DNA of 64,000 nt. Origin: Baylisascaris procyonis. Its lineage: Eukaryota > Nematoda > Chromadorea > Rhabditida > Ascarididae. The DNA is taken from positions 39,604 through 103,603 of the forward strand of contig JAZARR010000256.1 in assembly GCA_037389465.1 (NCBI GenBank), in the 5' to 3' direction. A program made the translations under genes and the position numbers. Under the pieces are notes generated by a model, which saw nothing but the letters and a program-made list of their open reading frames with translations, was not told where the DNA came from and did not search any database. Shown in pieces: positions 51,437 through 62,521 of this stretch (positions are counted from its first letter, which is position 1; each line of letters opens with the position of its first letter).

Positions 51437-51930
51437 TATACGACTCAACCAATCGTTTTTATTTTTAATCGCTCGTCCCCCACACGATTAAAAGCCCGTG
51501 AATAAATAAAATAAGAGCCACATCAACATATGATTACATTGCTAGTTTCGGTTTACTGTATCAAACTTTCGACCACTCACCTATTCCTGTCAAACTATCG
51601 ATAGAGCACCATTCCAACAACTCCTCATTGATCAGTAGTTGAGTATTGCTATTAGGTAATATGTGATAGCAGTTCAACAATGGAAGATGGACAATAAAGT
51701 GTGCACAAACAACAATACATTAAGGCAATAAATACCGCAAAAGTTCAAATGCAAAAGCTTTGCAACGAATTATGTTGTGGAAGACGATGGCACAATGTGC
51801 ACGGGTTACTCCCCGATGCTCATTCACCACCACAACATTCGTCTGCTAAAAATGTTGCCCTGTTTTGTAACTATGGCTCCACTATTGTAAAGAGGCGTTG
51901 AAATTGCCCGCATATGGTTGTATGAAGCAA
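51437..51930. other. Presumed 3' flank of the ankyrin-FYVE gene
   Basis: Nothing recognised. It lies between the LINE tail and the minus-strand stop codon at 51931-51933. Confidence 0.4.
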
Positions 51931-54900
51931 TCATCGACCATGCCCCAACGTAAGCACATCAGAGCAAATCTCACAAACACGTACCGCCTTCTGCAGGTCA
52001 TATTTCAAAATAGGTATCGTCCGATCCGAGCATCGCGCACATACCAATCGTCCACAGTGCCTTAACGTAACAACTGTGAATGATTACTATGAACTGTTAA
52101 AGATAAACCAAGCGCAACATTCACAACTGTGCGTCTGCATTTGTGCTTCTGAATGTTAATGTGCAGAGAGAAAGAACTCTTCACAGTCTACCCAATCGAA
52201 TAGGTATTTGTTTGAGAAGGGGTGCGGTGAGCATAAGAAATGTGCCAATTTCAGTATTTTCATCTCAAATCTGGGAAAAATTTTTCTCTACTTTTATGCG
52301 CCTTATAAATTTTCATTTATAAAGAGCGTGAAAGCGGATGAACTATTCCTCAATTCTATCATTTAGAATTTAGAAGTGCATTTCGTGTCAGCTCTTGCGA
52401 TAAGATTTTCTATTTATTACATAATGAGCACAACGAAAGCTTCAGATAAATAGAACACGAGGTGTCCCTATAACCACCGGATTATTCTGCGTCTGAAATG
52501 CGGCGGGGGAGAGCTCCCGAAAACCTCAAGGGAAGAGACCCGTGCATACATAGTATTATGCGCAATACAAGAGAAACTCCTACGCCAACATCCAAGTCAG
52601 CCCACCAACTTCAAAAGAATACCTAAAAATAGTCAAAAACCAGCAAGCATTTTCCTCGGTGTGCATTTCACTTTGCATTGGTCAGGTCGCTTAGCAGAAG
52701 ATCCATGCGAACGAATCAGGTCAGTCTGAAAACTGGACGCTTTATCGCGCATTTTTTCATCTTAGCAATGCATTTAGTTCGTTAGTTTGATGAATAGAAT
52801 TGCAAAGGCTCATACCGTACCAGATCCATCGGATGCTCCGTTATCTGGTGCAACCAGAAATAAACGAAAAGTATGGTAAAAAACCCTAATTTGCCTACAG
52901 TCTAATGTAGCACAAAGGATTTGAAAATAAACCGAAAACACGCAGCGGCATAGCTGCCACCCATTACACTCACCTACAGTGGTGCTTGCGCACAGTCAAT
53001 GTGAACTTCGCACCACATTCCGAGCAAACGTCACCGTCAGACCATTTAGGTTCACTCTCCAAGCTATCTGAAACAACAACGATACATTTCTATCAGCCAT
53101 CAGAAGAGGAATTGTTTCATATCATCAATTCATAGAAAAACTAGATCCACATCATCATATCTTCAGATTATTATCCACGGTGAAAAGTTTCTTGATATAG
53201 AGAAATCGAGTATTAGGTTGAAGCTGTACTTCCGAACGAGTAGAATTCATGTAGTCAGCATCTGGATGGATTAATGGACAAAGGGCATTTGCACAACTGC
53301 CATCCGAATCTAAGCATATTTAATCTCTTCTTTATTCCTCTCGTGAAGTAATGAATATGGAGAAGGATAAAACCTAAATCTGTTTATGAAATGAAACGTA
53401 CGGCCCATATCATTATATTTTACTCGCTAACCTTTATTAAGCTGTTTCGGGCAAATCAAATTCATTTAATCGGCTAACAAATTTGAAAAAAAACCAATTT
53501 GTTTCGTATTTTCCTTACCGATTATTCGCTATTCTTAAGGCAATTCGTTATTATTTTGAGGGAATTTATTATTTTGTCTACCAATAATAAAGTAAAGCCA
53601 TTAGCGATAATGACCGTTAGGCGATAGAAAGAGCCAATTTAATGAGAAAATTAAATAAACGGCCGCCGCCCTTTTCGATAGACTTTTTATTGTTACAACA
53701 GTATTCGTACATTTCACTGGCTAAGTAGACAAAAAATTGAAATAACTATACTATAAATGAAAAAATCATGCTAAAAGATTAAAAATAAAAGTTTGCTTCA
53801 CTATCCCCATCCATCACAAAGAAAGCTTGTACAAAAATGCAACACATTAAATAGAATATATTCATGTACATTCAAGGCGCCAATTATTTAACTCATAAAA
53901 ACTGTAGAGATTAGATAAGTGGAATCGTTGCATGGCTGAGCACCCCAAGTTCGACTTTAATAGACGTGGAAGGCAGCGGGTAGAAAATGGTAAATAGCTC
54001 ACCAAGTAAAGAGAAAAGAAGTTGCTTTGTTGGCGTCTCATAGTTGAATACCGATACGCCGTAGTTATTCGTCACTGCTAAACATACTCCACAACAGAGC
54101 GCACTTTTACATAGTTCCGCATTGCCATTCATATAGGCCAACAGAAACATTGCAAACCTCTGTTCACAATGCGTACTGCACAGAGTTTAGAAATGAATTT
54201 ATAGAACAAAGATTATCAATTAAAAATTACACCTTACAGTTTACAAAAGTGCTAAATACCTTTAAGGTTCGAAGCTCTGCCGATGGACATTCAGAAGACA
54301 TTCGAACAGTGAAAGAAAACGGTTTGGATGAGGGAAAGAAAAGAAGAAAGGATCTTTCTAAGTTACTGACGACGAAATATCCGCAAAAATTAGAGTTGAA
54401 CGACTCGAAGCTGAAAGATTTGCGACTGCTTCTCTATTTCGTTCAAGTTTTGCATGAAATTAAACGGCTTTACGTGAATTCAATTTCTTGAAAATAGGCA
54501 GTTTCACTCCTACTGTAATAATATTTATTAAACATCCTTTTTTAAAGGTAAATGCTCGCTCAAAAACCGACAAACAACATCTTAACAAAAGCATCTGCTC
54601 TAATAATCTATAGAAAGATTAAAATCCTAATCTCTTTATTTAATGTCGCTACAGCCAAACGCAATCTTCAAGAGGTATAACATCAGTATATGATGGAGTG
54701 AAAGAGTCGCATATTTCTGCAAACGATGGATGCAAAAAATTGTGAAAACTCATTTTTACAGTAAAAATAGCAAACTTTAAATGAAAAACGAAACTTTGAA
54801 GACCTTGCCGATCGAAAAAGAAAAAAACAGAAACCAATGACAAATCAAAAGAAGAATGGAAGAAAATGAAAGATTGAAACTAAAAAACTAAAAATTAAAG

Positions 54901-57900
54901 AAAATCGATAAGAAATCGTTTTTCTCACATTTGTCTTACCTACATAGAATAAACGTAATGATATTACATGTATTTCCGTTGCAATCCGTTGCATCGACCG
55001 GATATTCCGGATCCGCATTTATAAACATTTGGAGTATATCCAACGAATTTGGCGTTGCGCCAATTGTTGCTGCTAGTACCAGCGGTGTTTGTTGCCTACA
55101 ATAATAAGCATGAATGGTCATTTTCCTAATTTCCGAGTTTTGGCATACGGCCAACTATTCTCCTTGACAAAAGCAAATAGCAAAAACAACTCGAAGGGGA
55201 AAGCAGAGTAATACTTTTAAAAAACTTCCATCACCTTTTATTAACAGCTCGTGCATTCACTTCCGGGTTGCCCAACAACACATTCACCGATGAAACACTT
55301 CCTTGGAGAACGGCTGCGTGTAATGCTGCAATCAGAATTCAGTGAACTCAATGAACTAATAGAATGAGTGGAAGGCGGTGACGGTGGTGATGCAGAAGCA
55401 AATAGATCCATCCAGCCCTCCTCTCCCCCAGCTCTCTTCTTACTTAACTACGTATTCAAAACCTGAATAGTATGTTTCCATTTTCAGTTTTCATGTTTTA
55501 ATGCCTTTACTGACCAACCTGCTTCTGTTCCATCGCTCTTAGCTTTAGTTTGCAACCAATCTGAAACTTTATATCCCCAAATATACTGTTCTCGCAGTTC
55601 TTCGCCTATCACAGCGCACGATTTTCTTCGCGCAATCGAAAATGTTACGATTAGCAAAACATAGTAAGTGTTCTTTGATGACGAAGTGCTGACAACCGCT
55701 GCGACCAAATACATCGAACTGGTCACAAGCATTAAGCAATCATCTCTTTCCCTACCAGTACCGCCACCTCTCACCCAGATCCAACTGCAGGCTTCCAGGT
55801 GCGCATACTAATTTCCGGTTCCCCATTGCCAGTGCCATCCTGCAGATACTAATTTTGAAAATTCACCTGTGGGATATAAGCACATTTCTTCTCCTCTTCT
55901 AGACAGCGAAAAGCCGCGGAGGAAGAGAAGAGGTAGTTTCTGGCATATGATCTGGCGTGCCGAATGAAATGAAAGTGAAATTTTGAATGCTGTCCGGTGC
56001 CATGTGTGATGTTCCCCTACATCGATCTTTACCCAAAAAGTGAACGAATTCGTATGTCCCGAAAGCGAGATAATAGGGAATTTCGAGTAAATGCTGTTGC
56101 ATTTATTCATCAAATACGATAAAACCTAATGACGAATGTACAATAAAGCAGTCATATAATAAGAATAATAGTAATGATTGCCCACCCATTCAACCACAGA
56201 CGTCAACAAAGTTTGCTGAAGCGAAAAGGAAAGACGTGAGACTTCGCCTACTCACACAATGCTAGTGAGGACAAAGATGCGCAAGTTTCAAGAGCAAAGA
56301 AAAAGATGATCATATAAACGACAATCAAAGACACTGCGAAGTGTCCCAAATGACCTGACCTGAATTTTTGCTAACATTTTAATAAACAAGCGTCGGAAAC
56401 ATTCATTGAGGAGAAATGCAGCTTCCTTCCCTTTCAACCGCTCACATCCTTCTAATACCTCTTAAGAATAATTCATAATTCGTTTTGTTTCCGTTCAACG
56501 ATAAACGTGAACTAAATAAAAGAGTACTGCTGAAAATATAATAACCAAACTCGAGCAGCTTCCATTAATAAATACAAATGCACTCACGCGTATTGCCATC
56601 GCAGTCGATAAGATTAGGAAAGGCGCCATTCTCCATTAAAATCATACATAATGCTTCATGATTGTTATATGCGGCAACGTGTAAAGGTGTGAATCCTTTT
56701 GCCGATGTTGCATTCACTTCCGCACCCGCCAACAACTATAAATCACTAATTTGGCTTAATGGGAAGTTGAGTGGAGATTTTTCCTACATTTATGCTCTGC
56801 AAAATTGCAAATATCAGCGCATACCCGTGTGGACAAATGTTCAATCTTTCTGAAACATGCTCCAAAAATTGTTGTTATCACCCCTCGCAACCCCTCCCCT
56901 CCCATCCATCCAAGACATCGCACTATGTTTCGGAAAATATACTCGCCATTCAAAAAAGTTCTTATAAAAAAACAGACACCTCAGAACACCTTATGAAAAC
57001 TAAGCAGGAGGGTTGCCCTCCCCAGTTTCGTGCTTCCAGTTGCGGAATGCAACAGGCACGAGTAACAACGCCCTAAAGCCCTGCTAATATTAGTTTGAAA
57101 GAGCGAACAACCGCTTACGAATAATAAAATTATTTAAAACGCTAAAAAGTTGAAACTTTTCGTGAAGCAATATTTCTTCCATATTCAATTAAAATTAACA
57201 ATACTCCTAATGGAAATTTTACATTAAAAAAGATATATGCATAAAAATGGTTGAACAGAAATGAAGTTAATATTTTTGTTCGGCACACAAACCAACATAG
57301 TGCTGCTTCTTATTCGCATGTAACACTGCAATTCTGTAAATCTCCAAATCAAGATCTGACATACAAAAGCTTCTTAATGAATCTATACTTCTTAGTACTC
57401 TATCAATGCGATTATGTGCTTGCCGAATTCGGTGCACAACATCAACAGTTTACTTTTATTCCTCCAAAGCATGACTTTGAATATTTGTCTTTGATCGAAG
57501 AGCAGTCGATGAGGTGAGCTGATGATGAGAAGAGAAATATAAATGTCACGATCTTGTTGAAACGAAGGTATAATCGAGGGATGGATTGTGACCGAAGAGC
57601 AACTTATAAAACTTGCAGATATATCAGCGCGGGAGAATGAGAATTTAATCGAGAAGAGATTCATAACCATAGTTTTGGAATAGGCTGGCTTCACCAATGG
57701 GTGCGCAGGAAGTGTAAAAAAACAACATTTCCACACGCGTTACCGCACTGTTCTTTTCCTCAGACAGCACGCACATTCGCAAAAACAAAAGGCACTTCCC
57801 AATTGGCCCTTTGTGTACAGGGGGAAGGGTGAGAGAGGATGAAGTGCTGGTGATCTCTGAATACGATCGGGAATAGTGACCAGATTACGCATGATCATCT

Positions 57901-59167
57901 CGTCTCCAGTTTGTGCACATATATGCAATGCAGTAACTCGAGAACCGTCTTGTGTGCGCACGTTGACATCCGTCTGTAGCGCTAACAGAAACAGCACAGA
58001 CTCGAGATCACGATTCTTGACCGCACTGTGAAGCAAGTTTTCACCGTTGCCATTCATCTACAATACTAACATATATAAAGGTTCATACATGAGGGACTGA
58101 CAAAATCCTTTCTGGTTTATTGTTGGAATTTTCTATATCCCCTACCAAATCAAAATTCTGGACTACACGAACATATAAAAAATTCGCCTCTTCCTTTAGC
58201 CTAGACACTTTCTACAAAAGCTGACTGACCAAGTTGAGATTATCCTACATTGCACTAAAGTGCATTAAAGCATCTCTCGAACTGGAAGTGAAACTACCGA
58301 AGGGGCAGAGAGAAGCGCAGACATTTTTGCTGAGATGAGTTTCTTTTCCCCGATATACAGATAAATACATCCCATCCAAATCAACTGGCTACCAGGTGCT
58401 ATAACGTATAATCCTCAACAACTTTAAAATACTACCGTACTCACTAGAGCATATGGTCCGCTGTGATAAGCTTAACAGGATCAGTCCAAATATTGTTGGC
58501 CACAAATCTTTAGTAAGTGGCTGCCGACGTATCTGATAAGACATAACAATCAAACATACTTGCATAACAGCATGCGGTGCCTTTTTGACAATGGCTTCAG
58601 CAGCACAATTATAACGGTTTTGCATAGCGATAACCAAGGCACTCGCACCATAACGATCCTTGAGCAATAATGAGCTTGCATCGCACACTGATAGCATTGC
58701 TTCCAGCACAGGCATATTCTGTTCCATGACCGCCAGATGCGCCGCATTCGCCCATCTGCATCCTAAAATTACCCTTAACGCAACTGCTATTTATAGAGGT
58801 ATTATTAATGCAGCGTATGTTCCATCTTTGTTATGCAATTTTCCTTCTTTGTTTAAGCATCAGTTCAATCATGTAATAACTGATGAAATAAGTGTGAATT
58901 ATTTGGCTTAAAATTTTCATTTAAAAAAATGACGATCGAATACGATTATTTAGAACGGAAAATACTGCTTACGTTCGATAGCAATAGCCGCAATCGTTTA
59001 TTAATAAGAGAACAAAAATGGGTACCTGCATATCGACACTGGCTCCCTTCTTCATAAGCGCCAATGCTACATCAGTCAAATTTCATGCGATACACGCATG
59101 TAATGGAGTCTGCTGGTCATCCGTTTCACCTTTCTCGTATCCCTTCAACGCATTCACATCACATCCA
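51931..59167 (-). CDS. ANKFY1: Rabankyrin-5-like ankyrin/FYVE protein, 3' part
   Basis: Endosomal Rab5 effector that binds PI3P. Exons (minus order): 59026-59167, 58560-58762, 57881-58057, 56588-56735, 55235-55325, 54940-55095, 54003-54157, 52974-53067, 51931-52060. Phases agree apart from the lesions below. The first six exons encode ankyrin repeats (QQTPLHACIA, LLHSAVKNRDLESVL, FTPLHVAAYNN, GNTPLHAAV across a junction, QTPLVLAATIG). Then come FLLAYMNGNAELC and FNYETPTKQLLFSLL, which are diagnostic of the family. The FYVE zinc finger spans the last two exons: WSDGDVCSECGAKF, RKHHCR then HCGRLVCARC, and VRVCEIC before the stop. Exon 59026 has an in-frame TGA at 59083-59085. Exon 58560 lacks one base near 58746. 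The BTB-bearing N-terminus lies outside the window or is lost. Confidence 0.88.
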
Positions 59168-59460
59168 CTATAAGTGCATAGCTCAAATCAAAGCAATTCG
59201 CTAACTATTCTATGAGAAACCAATCCTTCTTGAAAATGCTTATCTGCAATTAATGACTACAACAATCAGATATTTTGTTTTATTTTCTGGTTTGTATTTG
59301 CTCGGAAGCAGTCATATGCACATTATGTCGAGAAGAATCGATTCCTAAGCATATCGAAGATGCCGTTCTCGGCTGGCGCTGATAAGATTCACAAAATTTC
59401 CCTTTCAAATTCGTTTGGATTTAAAAATGCTCATTTCTCAGATTTATGAACTCTTCAAAA

Positions 59461-59826
59461 CAAAATGCAAATTATCCATCAAAGAATTTGCCTAAAGCAA
59501 TGCAAATTATCTATTAAAGAATTTGCCCAAGTAAACTGTATATAAGCACCGCTCTATGTCAATAAATTCATTGGTTGGTTCATTCGTTGGATCATCAACA
59601 GCGTGTCTCCGCCACGTTTGGGCGCAATCAGCCGGTGATCGAAATTTGGGGGCTCAGAAATGTCCCTAACGAGATTCTACGCCCTGCCAATCCAAGCCCT
59701 TGCGAAGAGGCTCCATCACAACATCGAGATGGTGCCAAAGTTCGACCTTCAAAGCACAGCAGCTCTCGAAAATTTGCGGGCCTACCTGTCCGACCTCCGT
59801 CAGAAGTATCGCTTATGGTCACGCAC
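59461..59826 (+). mobile_element. BEL3: LTR end and gag start, cut by the RTE insertion
   Basis: Two ~35-bp repeats (AATGCAAATTATC...AAGAATTTGCC) precede TATATAAGC and CTATGTCAATAAATTCATTGG, the same R/U5-like block as in the BEL2 LTR. From about 59661 a frame with MSLTRFYALPIQALAKRL resembles a BEL gag start. It is cut at about 59826 by the RTE 3' tail. The LTR start is not resolved. Confidence 0.55.
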
Positions 59827-59846
59827 TCTTTATTTATTTATTTATT

Positions 59847-61195
59847 TCAATCAACATAGCATTCATTACGAATGAAGGTCTCTTCATATCGCTTCCACTT
59901 GTCCCGAATCAATGCTTCTCTGATCCAGTTGGTTCCTGCGGTCTTTTTTAAAGAATCGCTCCACCTCACTGCAGGTCGGCCTCTATTTCTTTTGTCAATC
60001 CGTGGTGTCCATTCTGTTATTCGCTTCACCCAGTCGTCATTTTTCACTGCGGATATCTTCGCCGCCCATCTAAATTTCCTCATTCCGGCCTCGGTCACCC
60101 AATCCTTTACCTTTGTTACACCTCGAAGCCATTCGTTGGTTTTTCTCTCCACTAATTTGATTCCTGTCATGATTCTTTCCATTCTTCTTTCTGCCACCGC
60201 TAGCAGCTTGCGCACTGTTTTAGTTGTTACCCATGTTTCAGAACCGTTGGGAACTGTTGGCATCACGCTTTTTTCGAACAGTTTCCCCTTGAGACTCATC
60301 GGTACTTTTTTCTCACGATAGAAGTCTTTATTCTTAAAAAATGCTTTCCAGCCTTGTTTGATCCTGCGTCGTACATCTGCTTCCATTCCTCCGCTCATTG
60401 TTACACATCTGCCCAAGTAAATAAATTCATTTACACTTTCAATCTTCTCTCCTCTTACAACGATTGCCGACTTCAGCTCTCTGTTGCTCATCAGCTTCGT
60501 TTTGGAGGTGTTTAATCGTAAGCCAACTGCTCCACTTCTCACCCCGAGTTCTCTGACCATTTTCTTTAATTGGTTGAAGTTGTGAGATATCAAGACTACG
60601 TCGTCTGCGAACCTCAAGTGCGAAATTCTTTTCCCGTCTACGTTCACGCCCTTGTTTTGCCAGTCTATCTCGTCGAACACGAGCTGTAGAGCTGCGTTGA
60701 ACAGCAGCGGAGATACGCAGTCTCCCTGCCGTACTCCTCTCTTTACCTGTATTGGTATTTGCCTTTCATGCACGAAAATTGTAGTTGTCGATTTACGTTG
60801 GATTTCTTGAAGGATGGAAATTATTGAAGGGTGTATCGAGGCACTTTCCAAAGACTTCCACAGAGCGGCGTGTTCGACAGAATAGAAGGCCTTTTCGTAG
60901 TCTACAAACAGCAAGTAAAGGGGCAAGTTGTACTCTTTGGTTTTCTCGATAAGCATGGTGAGCACATGGATTTGGTCGATTGTTGACTTGCCCGGCCTGA
61001 AGCCTGCTTGCTCGATATCTTGCTTCTCTTCAATTTGTTGCTGCAATCTTTTGCATAAAACTTTCGAGAAACACTTTGAGATTGTTGGTAGGAGTGATAT
61101 AGGGCGATAGTTTCTGATATTATTTAGATTGCCCTTCTTCGGCAACAGAATTGTTTTTGAGAAGGCAAAATCTTCAGGGATGTGTTGATGTTCGA
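59847..61195 (-). pseudogene. RTE reverse transcriptase, C-terminal part
   Basis: An open frame of about 450 codons reading back from the nested insertion. It has KTILLPKKGNLNNIRNYRPI, QAGFRPGKSTIDQI, LFVDYEKAF (first Asp), GVRQGDCVSPLLF and the catalytic FADDVVLIS. A C-terminal domain (VSGSETWV-like, KTNEWLRGVTKVKDWV) and stop at 59847 follow. It would be joined to the upstream half at 62522 if the insertion were absent. Confidence 0.85.
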
Positions 61196-61197
61196 TG

Positions 61198-61268
61198 TAT
61201 TGACCACCCTTTTTGTTGGTGGGTGTGTAGTGTGTATGTGTGCGATGATGTGTAAAGGTGGTCAATAA
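61198..61268. other. Hairpin at one end of the LTR-like insertion
   Basis: TATTGACCACC just inside the terminus is matched by GGTGGTCAATA about 60 bases in. It forms an 11-bp stem with a GT-rich loop. Confidence 0.7.
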
Positions 61269-61735
61269 TTAGATTATATATGTTAGTTTGTCCCCAAAGA
61301 TTCGTGAACAAACAATAGAGAACGAATAAGACAAAGGAAAATTACGGATTAACAAATTGGCCTACGTTACTGTTGCTGTCCGATGTCGACTGAGCTGCTG
61401 CTCGCTTCTCGGTACCCGCTTTTGTCACTTCCGAGTTGACGTGTGCGTTTCTGATCCACCGTCGACCTGTCTCTTTGCCACTGGTGTCGATCTAACCACA
61501 ATCGCCGCTGGAGTCGACGATTCTGACCACTGAGCTCCCTTCTGTGACCCGTCTAGTTGTCGCGACACTCCGGTTTAATGACGCCTTCCGCTCGCCAATG
61601 ATCACCTTTTGGGATTCTGTCAGTTACCCAAGAATACTTCACGTTGAGGTGGCTGCTCTTAGAATACCAATATCAGATGCTGTTGGTGCAACCGCCTTGT
61701 GCACCTTTCCACTGCTGTGTGAGCCACGCCTCAAT

Positions 61736-61757
61736 CTCAAACTTGGGTAATTAAACC
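61736..61757 (-). other. Perfect 22-nt copy of nematode spliced leader SL1
   Basis: On the minus strand the bases start GGTTTAATTACCC and end AAGTTTGAG, identical over all 22 positions to the conserved SL1 exon. It is not an SL RNA gene: the leader is followed by ATTGAGG, with no GT splice donor. An AATAAA directly precedes it. It lies about 410 nt downstream of the TATA box of the LTR-like insertion. Confidence 0.93.
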
Positions 61758-61867
61758 TTTATTCGCATTTAAACAATCAAAACGCGACGCAAAAACATTT
61801 ACATATCAACAGTAAAGGATAATATGATAGTAGGTTAACATGTGATTAAGTAAACTCATATATGGTT

Positions 61868-62105
61868 ATAAGACAAGTACGTAATGTTATAACTTCTTAT
61901 AACCCGACGGAAAGAACATGCATACTTATTAGTATAACTCAACGAAAAGAATACGCATACTCATTAGTAAATCACATAACTGATGCTGAGTAGAATTATA
62001 ACATTACACTTAAGCGAACTCAAGTACAATTATCTCCCGTACGTAATGTTATAATACCTTATAAGCCGACGGAAAGAATACACATACTTATTCATAAGCA
62101 AAAAC
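61868..62105. repeat. Partial tandem duplication in the LTR-like insertion
   Basis: Segments of the form ACGTAATGTTATAA...CGACGGAAAGAA...CATACTTATTA occur twice (about 61876 and 62040), with a shorter third partial copy near 61930. Confidence 0.7.
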
Positions 62106-62165
62106 GTTGAGCGCACAACACCGATTCACGTTACACATTGTACAGTTACCGAAACTTTGGGGTTT

Positions 62166-62177
62166 GTTTATATAGCC
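62166..62177 (-). promoter_or_regulatory. Putative TATA box of the LTR-like insertion
   Basis: Minus strand GGCTATATAAAC, about 340 bp from the TGTCGCGG end, as expected for a U3/R boundary. Confidence 0.5.
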
Positions 62178-62521
62178 TTCCTGCTGACATCTTCTTGAAG
62201 CTTATGGTCCGCCCCTTCTTTGTGCCATTAGTTGAGTTGACAATTAACATTGTTCATGGGATGACTTGATCCGCATGTCCTCATGCCCTTTTGAGAAACA
62301 AAGCGTTCCCATGCCTTGTGAGCTTCCCACGCGCGTTGCCCTCTCTTTGAGCTCAACACTTCTGAGTGGCCGACTAACAATCTCACTTTCATAATCCATT
62401 TGCACTACTTCGTTTCTCATAACTTTCTCACGTCCGCAAAATTAACTTTTGGAGCTTTAATCATCTTTCACTTTATTTATTTCTACGCACTCATTCACTC
62501 GCGCGAAGCCGCGACATTCGA

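Larger units (their letters stand above)
61196..62516 (-). mobile_element. 1.3-kb solo LTR-like insertion inside the RTE element
   Basis: Minus-strand ends TGTCGCGG...GTCAATACA, flanked by TTCGA (plus strand) at 61191-61195 and 62517-62521. Removing it and one TSD copy gives a continuous RTE reading frame, so the borders are reliable. It has a TATATAAA-type box near 62170, an AATAAA at 61758-61763, a partial tandem duplication (about 61870-62100), and no coding region. TG...CA ends and a 5-bp TSD indicate an LTR. Its start TGTCGCG resembles the BEL1 LTR start. Confidence 0.8.

Noticed and set aside
54649..54843. Extra ankyrin-gene exon with stop
   Set aside because: The flanking exons 54940-55095 and 54003-54157 already join in phase, and the candidate has no ankyrin pattern.
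61624..61633. Second SL1-like piece (TTACCCAAG) on the plus strand
   Set aside because: Only nine bases match; expected by chance.
61736..61757. Functional SL1 RNA gene
   Set aside because: The leader is followed by ATTGAGG instead of a GT donor, and I see no Sm-site context like that of SL RNA. It is an isolated leader copy.
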